Under the pieces are notes generated by a model, which worked only from the letters and a program-made list of their open reading frames with translations, had not been told where the DNA came from and did not search any database. From positions 1 to 64,000 of the forward strand of contig JANQRV010000257.1 in assembly GCA_028284395.1 (NCBI GenBank): 64,000 nucleotides of DNA, read 5' to 3'. The position numbers and the translations under genes were made by a program. Of this stretch, positions 46,935 to 55,249 are shown piece after piece. Origin of the DNA: Saprospiraceae bacterium. GTDB taxonomy: Bacteria > Bacteroidota > Bacteroidia > Chitinophagales > Saprospiraceae. The stretch's first letter is position 1; every line of letters starts with the position of its first letter.

Positions 46935-49319
46935 TTATGTGCTATGCAAAAAGACCTTGCAAGTAGGTGTCAATCCCGAATACATCGATTTTGAGGGGTC
47001 CGGCAAGCCAAAGAGCAGCATCTGTCCATCTGCCCACCGGAAAGGCAGTTGAGTAAATAGCCCTGTGGTAAAATCTAAGGCATATGGCACTGGAGTACCT
47101 TGAACTTCCAACTTTACGGAAGGAAAGTTGATTCTAAGTGGCATAGTGTTGTTGATCACATCTTGTTGAATTAGCTCAAAAAACGCCAGAACACTTACTC
47201 CTTCTGATCTATGATATCCTTCAGCCAGCAGAAATGGCTCGAAAAAAGCACCATTTTCCAAACTCATATTTACTGGTGCCATCATCCCATGCGTAGCCTC
47301 TTCGAAAGAACAGAACATCAACTGCCCTGAAAATGATTGCGGCGCCTGGACCGTCAATCCCAAACCAGAGATAGCTTTTCCTCTGGAGAGTGGTTCAGTA
47401 ATCCAGGGTCGGCGTACCTTTAGGCAAATCTCTTGGGTGATCCAGTTCGTGTATCGAATTTGTAAAGGGTCGGGCTGATCTCTCAGTCCTTCTACTACCT
47501 CCATCCGGGGAACACCGGCCTGATTGTAATCATCCGTATTCAACTCCGTTCTGGATAAAAACAACTTGAGGTAGTCTGCTGTCTCTGTAACGCCCAAATC
47601 GTGATAAGCATCTGCGATTTGCAATGGAATGGTGCGATACGGATGGTCCTTGAAAATGTCTTCTGCCCATTGTTCTTCACCTGGTTGAAGTTCTCGTTTG
47701 GGCAGCAATTGATTGGTAATACCAAAATGGTCATCCATAAATAGCAGGCTGACCCAGAGATTATGCCGCCCCATATTTTTGATCTTTAGCCGAAAAGCAG
47801 GATGATGCCATTTGCCTCCAGATAAAACATAAGGTAAATGCACTGGTCCATTCAAAGGGACCAATTCGGCGGGAGCATCATCGGTGTAATTGCCAGGTTC
47901 AGAGATTCGATAAAGGCTGATCTCGAAATCGTCCTCCGTTATGGTACTATGTGGATTGGTCAATTCCAATACCTGTTTCCACTTGGCCATTTTTTCGACT
48001 TTGCCTATAAAGTCTTCCAGTTTAGAAATGTCCAACTGCTTAAAAAGAGGTTTTTGGCTGGACTTAAAATTCAAGCTAAGTCCGGCCTTTTCAGCAAGGA
48101 TCGAATATTCTCCTGCCTCAGGGTCGGTAGACAGCTCTATAACTTTGGATGGTGATTGTAACAATGTTCCTTTAATGGTACGACCTATTTCAGGATCGCC
48201 GTTTGGGTCTATTGCAATTGGCACTAAGGGGCTGGCTAGACTCACTAACTCAGCCTGATATATTTGTTTATGATCTAGTGTTCCAGATCCTGCTAATACT
48301 GCATGCGTGGGGTGTACTTCAACCACAGCCAATCTTATCCGTGAATCCAGTAATTCGAACACTGTCTCCGTAACATCATCTCCTAATTTAATACCGTCAA
48401 TCGCGCCTGCATTGACCGTCCATTCACCATTTTTTTGACGGCTAACCAGGTAGGTTTTCTTCTCGGCTAGGTGTTGGCCGTCCAGGAATTTGCGGCGTGT
48501 ATCTTCCTGGTGTATGACATCGATTTGAGGTGACTGTTTAGGTACCAGATTTGAGACACGCAAATTGACCCGGTCCATGATCCGGGCATATGATAGTGGC
48601 TGACCGCTGTTTTGCAGAGTCTCAATGAGACTGTAGCTAAAGACACCTCTCGGCTGTCGTTTGCAATAGACTTCTTTGGCTGTTTCGGTAGATTTGGCAG
48701 CAGATAGTAGTACATGCCGAGCTCTGGGAGGACTCAAAGCACCGTCCTCTCCTTTTTTGTAATGCTCAATACCCAAGTAGCTTTCCAAAGTCTTTCCTTT
48801 GGTATTGGCTTTCGCCATTCTGACTGCCTCATATACCGGCAAATCGTCGGGGTCAATCCTGGTATTTAAACCGGAATAGCAACAATCCATAATGACAACA
48901 AAATGAACATCCTTGTTTTTTGTGGCTTCCCAAATCAAGTAAGATAATTCTTTGTCGACCAAGTCTTCGCCGTCCTTGATTCGGCTATCCCAGCAGACAA
49001 GGGTTTGTAGTTTATGGTCGGATTCTAAATGCCAAAAGGCTTCCGGAGCAGGGATGCGCGATCCATGGCCTGCGAAATAAAACAGGCAGCTATCTCCATC
49101 TTTTGCTTCTTTATAATGTTCGAACGCCTCAATAATCTGGTCCTTTGTGGCAGCCTCATCTTTCAAAATTTTGGGCTGGTATTCAATTCCTTGCTGCTCC
49201 ATGTAATGCTCCAAATATTGATGGACTGCTTGAAGGTCATTGAGGCAACCACGCAACCGGTGCTCACGCCTGGGGTAGTTGTTGATTCCAATTAGTATGG
49301 CATATAGTTTTTTCGTCAT
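46935..49319 (-). CDS. Caspase-fold (peptidase C14-like) protein with long C-terminal region
   Basis: 794 residues without a signal peptide, so likely cytosolic. Residues 1-290 form a metacaspase-like domain: YAILIGINNY at the start, GCLNDLQA near residue 25, the catalytic His in FYFAGHGSR (H85) and Cys in IMDCCYSG (C147, in the DxCxSG form), and later PRGVFSYSLIETL. The remaining about 500 residues have no recognised enzyme motif. One part (RLKIKNMGRHNLWVSLLFM) resembles the beta-sandwich DUF4384-type extensions of bacterial caspases. It heads the minus-strand array, with a possible promoter box 21 bp upstream, and is divergent from the two-component genes. Arg/Lys specificity typical of metacaspases would be expected, by analogy only. 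Confidence 0.92.
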   Translation of the reverse strand: MTKKLYAILIGINNYPRREHRLRGCLNDLQAVHQYLEHYMEQQGIEYQPKILKDEAATKDQIIEAFEHYKEAKDGDSCLFYFAGHGSRIPAPEAFWHLESDHKLQTLVCWDSRIKDGEDLVDKELSYLIWEATKNKDVHFVVIMDCCYSGLNTRIDPDDLPVYEAVRMAKANTKGKTLESYLGIEHYKKGEDGALSPPRARHVLLSAAKSTETAKEVYCKRQPRGVFSYSLIETLQNSGQPLSYARIMDRVNLRVSNLVPKQSPQIDVIHQEDTRRKFLDGQHLAEKKTYLVSRQKNGEWTVNAGAIDGIKLGDDVTETVFELLDSRIRLAVVEVHPTHAVLAGSGTLDHKQIYQAELVSLASPLVPIAIDPNGDPEIGRTIKGTLLQSPSKVIELSTDPEAGEYSILAEKAGLSLNFKSSQKPLFKQLDISKLEDFIGKVEKMAKWKQVLELTNPHSTITEDDFEISLYRISEPGNYTDDAPAELVPLNGPVHLPYVLSGGKWHHPAFRLKIKNMGRHNLWVSLLFMDDHFGITNQLLPKRELQPGEEQWAEDIFKDHPYRTIPLQIADAYHDLGVTETADYLKLFLSRTELNTDDYNQAGVPRMEVVEGLRDQPDPLQIRYTNWITQEICLKVRRPWITEPLSRGKAISGLGLTVQAPQSFSGQLMFCSFEEATHGMMAPVNMSLENGAFFEPFLLAEGYHRSEGVSVLAFFELIQQDVINNTMPLRINFPSVKLEVQGTPVPYALDFTTGLFTQLPFRWADGQMLLFGLPDPSKSMYSGLTPTCKVFLHST

Positions 49320-49339
49320 GGCGATTCATAGTTTCGCTT

Positions 49340-49347
49340 CAAAGCTA
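49340..49347 (-). promoter_or_regulatory. Possible -7 promoter box of the caspase-CHAT operon
   Basis: On the minus strand this reads TAGCTTTG, a full match to the TAnnTTTG consensus. It is 21 bp before the caspase ATG (49317-49319), giving a very short leader. No clear -33 TTG is seen. A near match, GAACTTTG at 49431-49438, faces the other way towards the 49492 gene. Confidence 0.4.
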
Positions 49348-49491
49348 AGCTAAAATGGGACGCTAATAAATACTATGATCTGAGTATGGATCTAGCAAAT
49401 TCGACTATAGGATTCAAAATAAAATAAAAAGAACTTTGTATGTAAAGTACAGAATATATGTATCTTAATTCACCAAATCAATAATAAAAAT

Positions 49492-49878
49492 ATGAAACTC
49501 AACAAACCGCAAATTCAATTGGTACGCCGAAGAATGGTTGATGCTGATGATGAATTCTCGCTCCACGCCGTCACGTTTTTCAAACAGAGCAATCTTCGCG
49601 CCTCGGGTACCTACCCAATCCCCACTACTCTTGAAGACGATGGTAGTTTGGCAGTCGATCTAAAGGTCATTGAAGATCCCGACATTCCCTATTTCGAATA
49701 CCTTACTCCGGTTGTCCACACCATTGAGTTAGGGGTTTTACCTTTCGCGAATGGAGATGGTTTAATTAAGATCAGGACCATTGTCGAAAGATTAAGCAGA
49801 GATGGTGATGATCCCGGAGAAGCAAAAGTGATGTCTTCCGACGCCGATGAAGACTCGAGACCTATTGGTCATGACTAA
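49492..49878 (+). CDS. Small acidic protein of unknown function
   Basis: 128 residues, no signal peptide, acidic, with a C-terminal Asp/Glu-rich tail (SRDGDDPGEAKVMSS). The core is probably beta-rich (FSLHAVTFFKQSNLRASGTY). It is the first plus-strand gene, divergent from the caspase, and 31 bp before the sensor kinase, so it may be regulated with either group. No family recognised. Possible roles as a substrate, inhibitor or adaptor are guesses from position. Confidence 0.65.
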   Translation: MKLNKPQIQLVRRRMVDADDEFSLHAVTFFKQSNLRASGTYPIPTTLEDDGSLAVDLKVIEDPDIPYFEYLTPVVHTIELGVLPFANGDGLIKIRTIVERLSRDGDDPGEAKVMSSDADEDSRPIGHD

Positions 49879-49909
49879 GTTTGACCAGCCCCCCCTCCAA
49901 CAGTTATCT

Positions 49910-52090
49910 ATGAAAAATGTCCTTATGAAAAACCACCTATTGCTCTGTCTCGTAATCCAGATAAGCTCTTTGGCCATGCTTACAGGCCAGAGCAAATATG
50001 TTGTAGACAGCTTAAACCAACAGCTAACCATTCTCGGGCAGGATACCCTTCGGGTTGATGCCTGGAATGAGTTAGCTTACCAGTATAGAAGACACCCAAG
50101 CGACTCGGCAGTTTTTTTTGCTCGAAAAGCTCTGGCCCTGGCTGAAAACCTCAGCTACGATAAAGGAAAAGCTGATGGATACATGAGAATGGGGTTAGCG
50201 ACCAAATATCAGGGAAAGCTCTCTGAGTCGAAAGGTTGGTACCTAAAAGCGTTCCATGGTCGTCGGGATTTACAGGATTTTCAGGGCGCCGCGAGTGCAT
50301 GCAATAATCTTGGCAATCTGCAAAAGGCGCAAAACTGGCTCGATAGTGCACAATATTATTTCAAAGAAGGACTAGCCTTAGTCGAAGATCAACAACTCGC
50401 AAAGATCAAAGCCACATTGCATAATAACCTGGGTAACCTCGAGCGACAATTAGGGAATTATGAGGAGGCTGCAACCAACTTTGACCAAAGCAGCAAAATC
50501 TCTGAGGCTCTGGGTGATAAATTCAGGATGGCAGCCACTCAGCTCAATCTAGGGACGATGTACCAATCGCTCCAAAATTACGAGCAAGCCAACCTTTGTT
50601 ATCAGCGCAGTCTGGTTATCTACCAAGAAAAAGACGACCCCAATGATATTGTCAAATGCTACATCAATATCGGAAACAACTATTACCTGCAGAGTGAATT
50701 CGATCAAGCCCTGAATTACTATGAGAAGGCATTAAGATCAAAAGGTAACATCCATGCCTCTATCCTAGCAGAGATTCACAACAACATCGGTTCTTTCTAT
50801 AAAGTAAAGAAGGACTTCGGATTGGCTAAAGAACACTATCAGACCAGTTTGAAACATTTCCAAAGTCAGAGTAATGATGCTCGGATTGCTTTTATTTTGT
50901 ACAACCTAGGCACTGTTAACCAGGGCCTTGAACTACTTAAAGATGCTGAAAATGCCTATCTAAAGAGTCTCCGTATTTTAGATACTCTTCCCGACCCTTC
51001 ACTGAAGTGGGGGCTTTTGCTCAATCTATCGGAAATCTACGCAGGTCTGGGAAAATATACAGTTGCCTATCAGTACCGTAACAGGTCCAATGTATTGAGG
51101 GATAGCCTGAATGAGAACTACCGCTCTGCAATGAACTACAAGTTCAACTTTGAAGAAGCGGAAAAACGCAATGCCCTTTTGCAGAGGGAGTACGCCATTA
51201 AGGAGGCTGAGAACCAAAAGAAAAGTAAGCGCCTAATTAGCGTAATACTGATCTTTGCGCTTGGGTTGGCCATCGGTCTTGGCTTCTTCTATTATTACCA
51301 GCAAAGACAAAAAACAAGAATTGCCGAAAAAAACCAGCAAATTACCTCCCAACAAAAGCAACTCGTACAAAATGAAATCGATGAATTGCTAGCTACCCAA
51401 GAGATTCGGGCGGCTCACGCCCGAATAGAGGGCCAAGACACAGAACGCAAACGGATCGCCCAGGATTTGCACGACCGGCTCGGTAGTATGTTATCTACCA
51501 TTAAACTATATTTCGATGAAACAGATTCAAAAATCGAAGCCCTCAAGGAGTCTAATGTGCAATCCACTCAAAAGGTAGCCGAACTAATCGACGAGGCCTG
51601 TACTGAAGTCCGGCGCATCGCACACAATATGCAATCGGGCATATTGACCCGGTTCGGCCTTGTCGCTGAGCTAAAATCTCTAACCCGAACCTTAAATGAT
51701 TCGAAAAAGATCAAGGTAGAACTGAACACTTTTGGATTCCAGGAAAGATTGAACAATTCCATCGAAATTAGCATCTATCGCATCATCCAGGAACTGATCA
51801 GCAATGTGCTAAAGCATGCCAATGCCACCAACCTTTCCATCCAAATAAACCGCTTCGACGACATCCTTAATATCCTAATCGAAGACGATGGTCAGGGGTT
51901 CAATCCCGAGTCGATCGACCCAGATCAAGGTATGGGGCTTAAAAATGTCCGTACCAGGGTAGCAGGCCTAAATGGTACCTTTTCGATTGATTCTGGTAAG
52001 GGCAATGGCACGACGACATCTATTGACATTCCTATGCCGGCCCCCTTAACATCATCATCACAAGATCAACTAAACAACAACAAATTATGA
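49910..52090 (+). CDS. Membrane histidine kinase with periplasmic TPR sensor (NarX/DesK-like class)
   Basis: I start the gene at ATG 49910 (MKNVLMKNHLLLCLVIQ), which gives a signal peptide and avoids overlap with the 49492 gene. ATG 49925 is also possible. About 726 residues. Eight or so TPRs (about 60-400) follow the signal peptide and should be periplasmic. A membrane helix lies at about 441-461 (ISVILIFALGLAIGLGFF), then a coiled coil and a HisKA_3 dimerisation domain with the phosphorylated His in RIAQDLHDRLGS (H521). The HATPase part has the N box (ELISNVLKHAN) and G boxes (DDGQGF, GMGLKNVRTRV). The stop overlaps the response-regulator start by 4 bp. Confidence 0.92.
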   Translation: MKNVLMKNHLLLCLVIQISSLAMLTGQSKYVVDSLNQQLTILGQDTLRVDAWNELAYQYRRHPSDSAVFFARKALALAENLSYDKGKADGYMRMGLATKYQGKLSESKGWYLKAFHGRRDLQDFQGAASACNNLGNLQKAQNWLDSAQYYFKEGLALVEDQQLAKIKATLHNNLGNLERQLGNYEEAATNFDQSSKISEALGDKFRMAATQLNLGTMYQSLQNYEQANLCYQRSLVIYQEKDDPNDIVKCYINIGNNYYLQSEFDQALNYYEKALRSKGNIHASILAEIHNNIGSFYKVKKDFGLAKEHYQTSLKHFQSQSNDARIAFILYNLGTVNQGLELLKDAENAYLKSLRILDTLPDPSLKWGLLLNLSEIYAGLGKYTVAYQYRNRSNVLRDSLNENYRSAMNYKFNFEEAEKRNALLQREYAIKEAENQKKSKRLISVILIFALGLAIGLGFFYYYQQRQKTRIAEKNQQITSQQKQLVQNEIDELLATQEIRAAHARIEGQDTERKRIAQDLHDRLGSMLSTIKLYFDETDSKIEALKESNVQSTQKVAELIDEACTEVRRIAHNMQSGILTRFGLVAELKSLTRTLNDSKKIKVELNTFGFQERLNNSIEISIYRIIQELISNVLKHANATNLSIQINRFDDILNILIEDDGQGFNPESIDPDQGMGLKNVRTRVAGLNGTFSIDSGKGNGTTTSIDIPMPAPLTSSSQDQLNNNKL

Positions 52091-52713
52091 TAAAGGTATT
52101 TTTAGCTGACGACCACCAACTCTTTATTGATGGAATGAAGGCACTTTTGGAAAGAGAAAAGGATATCATTGTAGTAGGTGAAGCAGTAAATGGAGAGGAA
52201 GTCCTGGACAAAATTCCAGACACCGAACCAAACGTCCTCGTCCTAGATATTGAAATGCCGGAACTCGATGGCATCGAAGTCACCAAATACGTCACCAAAC
52301 ACCATAAAGAGCTCAAAGTGCTAGTCCTGACGATGCACAACAAAAAAGATTTCATCATGGAATTGATGCGGATCGGCGCCGCCGGCTACATCCTAAAAAA
52401 TAAGAGCAAGGAAGAATTGGTATTTGCCATTCACAACGTCTTCAACGGAAGGCCTCACTATGGACTGGAAGTACTAAACACTGCGACCGTTGTCTCTCGC
52501 CAGACCGAAGAAGTTGGCAAGCTAACCAATAGAGAAAAAGAAATTCTTCGTGAATTAGCACTTGGAAAGACCGCCAAGGAGATCGGTCACGACTTAAAAA
52601 TTGCCGAATCCACGGTCAACACCCATCGACGCAACATCCTGAAGAAGCTGAATCTGCCCAACGAAAAGCACCTGATCAGATATGCTTTCAAGAATGGCAT
52701 TGTCGATCTTTGA
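52087..52713 (+). CDS. NarL/LuxR-type response regulator
   Basis: 208 residues. The receiver domain has the acidic pair D8-D9 (LADDHQ), the phospho-acceptor D54 (LVLDIEMPELDG), T82 and K104 (ILKNKS). The output domain is a LuxR-type HTH (about 145-207, LTNREKEILRELALG then ESTVNTHRRNILKKL). It is translationally coupled to the TPR histidine kinase by an ATGA overlap, so the two form a two-component system that should bind DNA when phosphorylated. Targets may include the adjacent divergent caspase-CHAT operon, but no operator could be identified. Confidence 0.95.
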   Translation: MIKVFLADDHQLFIDGMKALLEREKDIIVVGEAVNGEEVLDKIPDTEPNVLVLDIEMPELDGIEVTKYVTKHHKELKVLVLTMHNKKDFIMELMRIGAAGYILKNKSKEELVFAIHNVFNGRPHYGLEVLNTATVVSRQTEEVGKLTNREKEILRELALGKTAKEIGHDLKIAESTVNTHRRNILKKLNLPNEKHLIRYAFKNGIVDL

Positions 52714-52865
52714 CAACTATTAAACACATTACCCAGGCTACTACAATCCAGGTACGACAAAATCATAAATATGCGCTTTGATCAACGAAAAATAAGTCGG
52801 AAATTGTATCACATAAGTCGACTTCCCCATAAACTCAACTATTCTACTCATCTCCAATTTCAATT

Positions 52866-54338
52866 TTGGAATACCCTATTGTTTTTTGTGTTAATAAAGA
52901 TCTCAAAAGACCAAATTCGGAGCGCTCCTTTTTCCTCTTACTACTTTTTAAGGTCGAAACAACAACATTCATTATAAAAGTTGAAAAATTGGAAAAATCG
53001 TTAAACTGGCTAAATAGAAGGTCTCTACTTTTTCCTTTGATGTATGCTTTGATTGTCACCACCATGACTCTAATTGTTCATCGTCATGAGTTATTCATCA
53101 TACGAATGATGAATAACTCAATATATGACCAATTTCAACGAGCTTTCACTATAGACTACTTATTGGATTGGCCTTTGCACCAACGCCACAAGGAGGATTT
53201 TTCTGATTGGTTATTCATTGATTTAGATGAACCTTTTCTTGATAAATCATCCAAAAAAATCAATAGAGATAGTTTAGCAAAACTTCTGGAATATTTGGCG
53301 GAAGAACCTGGAACTGGTCTCATTTTCCTAGATTATCTCTTTGTGAACGATGTCAAAATACCCCATGCCTTGCCAAGAACCAGGCTTGATTCATTCCAAA
53401 ACTATGTACAGGAGCTTAACCAAAATGCAAGCGATAGATTAAAAAAGGCACTGGAACGTCTGGAAGGCAAAATCGTCACCCCCTTTCTTCTACAATCTAC
53501 TTCAAAAAAGACAATACCCATTTGCGGTGATTGGACAAAAGATAACTTTCGCCCCTTCAATAACCTTTATTATCAGTCGCCAAATAATAGTGGGTATCTC
53601 GCCACCAATCCATTGGTTGGTGACTCTGTTCACAGATATGAACATCTATTTTTTAATGACAGAAGTCAACAATCTGCAATTTTCACTTTGGCAAAACTAG
53701 CAATCGACAGTTTAGGGAAGGAAATTGATTTAGAAAACTGTCCGAGTTGTTTTGAAATCAATTACTTGATTCGAAATGCACATGATAGAGATCCCGATAC
53801 GCCACACAAGGAATTTCCAAACAGGAATAAGTCGGCTGTTTTGCTAGTTGACGGATCAAGGTTAATGAATGATAAAATTGGAGAAAAAACAGTAGATCTA
53901 CATGTCCACTCAAGTCAGTTGATCTTCATCGGCTCATTCGGCAAACAAGATCCCACTAAACAGTATTCAATGGACCTATTTGCAACTCCAGTAGGTAAGA
54001 AGTTAAATGGAATTTACATTGTTATTAATACTTATTTCAATCTACTCACACAAACCTATTTCAAGCCATTTTCATGGTCATTAGTTTTTCTAGTAAACCT
54101 TTTTCTCGGATTTATAGCAATAGTATACCACCCCATATTAAAAAAGCAAATTATAAAGCCCATCAGATACCATGTGATGGAAATTATGCTCGCCATCACT
54201 TTTTTCCTAGCATTGGTAATTTTCCTATATCTCAATTATGAAATTAAGTACCCTATCGTAATTACCACATTATTTTTCATGAGAAACCAAAAATTATATC
54301 AGCTTTTCCTCAAGCTTTCAAATTCCAAACCATTATGA
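52866..54338 (+). CDS. CHASE2-like membrane receptor
   Basis: The longest frame starts with TTG at 52866 (490 residues). A TTG at 52989, giving MEKSLNWLNRRSLLFPLMYA, is an equally or more likely start because it puts the first membrane helix at the N terminus. A large periplasmic region (about 85-395) has CHASE2-type features: WLFIDLDEPFL, a Leu-rich LIFLDYLF strand, and SMDLFATPVGKKLNGIYIV before the membrane. Two or three C-terminal membrane helices follow (about 405-425, 435-460 and 465-480), with no kinase or other output domain. Its stop overlaps the next gene by 4 bp, so the output probably lies in the partner CHAT-nSTAND protein. Confidence 0.75.
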   Translation: MEYPIVFCVNKDLKRPNSERSFFLLLLFKVETTTFIIKVEKLEKSLNWLNRRSLLFPLMYALIVTTMTLIVHRHELFIIRMMNNSIYDQFQRAFTIDYLLDWPLHQRHKEDFSDWLFIDLDEPFLDKSSKKINRDSLAKLLEYLAEEPGTGLIFLDYLFVNDVKIPHALPRTRLDSFQNYVQELNQNASDRLKKALERLEGKIVTPFLLQSTSKKTIPICGDWTKDNFRPFNNLYYQSPNNSGYLATNPLVGDSVHRYEHLFFNDRSQQSAIFTLAKLAIDSLGKEIDLENCPSCFEINYLIRNAHDRDPDTPHKEFPNRNKSAVLLVDGSRLMNDKIGEKTVDLHVHSSQLIFIGSFGKQDPTKQYSMDLFATPVGKKLNGIYIVINTYFNLLTQTYFKPFSWSLVFLVNLFLGFIAIVYHPILKKQIIKPIRYHVMEIMLAITFFLALVIFLYLNYEIKYPIVITTLFFMRNQKLYQLFLKLSNSKPL

Positions 54339-55249
54339 AATATATAATTGTCATCACAATAATCTTATTTACTGTCATGAGTTCCGACGCTCAAACCAAA
54401 TCCTACTGGGCGGAAACGTCTACAATTGATCGATTCATACTCATCGAGAATGGTATAGAAAGAACGGTTCCAACAGTGAAGAGCAATCAATCCTTTCACT
54501 TTTCCTGTGATCCAAAAGTCTCAAAAATCCGATTAGAATGTAGCAGGTGTAAAGAAACTGTTTCTATTAAATTAATTAGCGAAGATGAGGACGCTGCAAC
54601 TAGGACTATAAAACTCGAGAAAAATCACAATCCCATAGCGATTAAAGAGCTTTTTCAAAATCCTTCAAAGCCCATACTTTCCTCAATTTTCGATACATTT
54701 CGGAAAGCCTTTCAAGAGTATTTTCTTCCGACCGCAAATGAAGAAAGGGTCGCGATTAAAAGGGCTCCAGCATTAATGGGGGCCGAGGATCCAAAAGAAA
54801 ATGACCCAAAGTTATCGTTTTCTCTAACGGACTTCGCACATTTTCTCACAACAAAAGATTTTGAACTCAGATTCACGGTTCACGAAAACTTTCCAATTAA
54901 TTCAATTTACATTATTAAGAAAAAGAAGCCGGGAGAAAAATTAAGATTGCTACTTTATGGAGGGAAGTACCAGCTCATTGAAAATCTATTCTCGGATTTT
55001 GCAGGAAAGGGTATTCCAATTACAAAAATCGTGGAGCAAATTGACAAGCAAGACAACAATTTAATTTACCAAATTAGGTGGCAAACCTTTTTGGAGTATT
55101 TAGCTGAAAACATCGATCAAGAAGGCTCTTATCAGCTGGGCATCAATTTGGGAGCCGATATATCAGATCATAACCCCTATTTGTTTAATTTTAGTTTTTA
55201 CAGTGATACCGAATTAGATGAAGTAGAAAAATTTCTCGATGGCCAATAA
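54335..55249 (+). CDS. Exported protein of unknown function, coupled to CHASE2 and CHAT-nSTAND genes
   Basis: 304 residues with a signal peptide (MKYIIVITIILFTVMSSDAQ). The mature protein has a Cys pair (IRLECSRCKETVS) in an N-terminal beta domain, a helical middle (ILSSIFDTFRKAFQEYF), then a second beta-rich part with YIIKKKKPGEKLRLLLYGGKY. No family recognised. It overlaps the upstream gene by 4 bp and the downstream gene by 11 bp. The tight coupling implies that the three products act together, with this one in the periplasm next to the CHASE2 sensor domain. Confidence 0.8.
   Translation: MKYIIVITIILFTVMSSDAQTKSYWAETSTIDRFILIENGIERTVPTVKSNQSFHFSCDPKVSKIRLECSRCKETVSIKLISEDEDAATRTIKLEKNHNPIAIKELFQNPSKPILSSIFDTFRKAFQEYFLPTANEERVAIKRAPALMGAEDPKENDPKLSFSLTDFAHFLTTKDFELRFTVHENFPINSIYIIKKKKPGEKLRLLLYGGKYQLIENLFSDFAGKGIPITKIVEQIDKQDNNLIYQIRWQTFLEYLAENIDQEGSYQLGINLGADISDHNPYLFNFSFYSDTELDEVEKFLDGQ

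Noticed and set aside
49492-49878. Bacterial gasdermin as a partner of the caspase
   Set aside because: The 128-residue acidic protein is too short and lacks a palmitoylated N-terminal Cys start or the pore-forming pattern; no other candidate is nearby.
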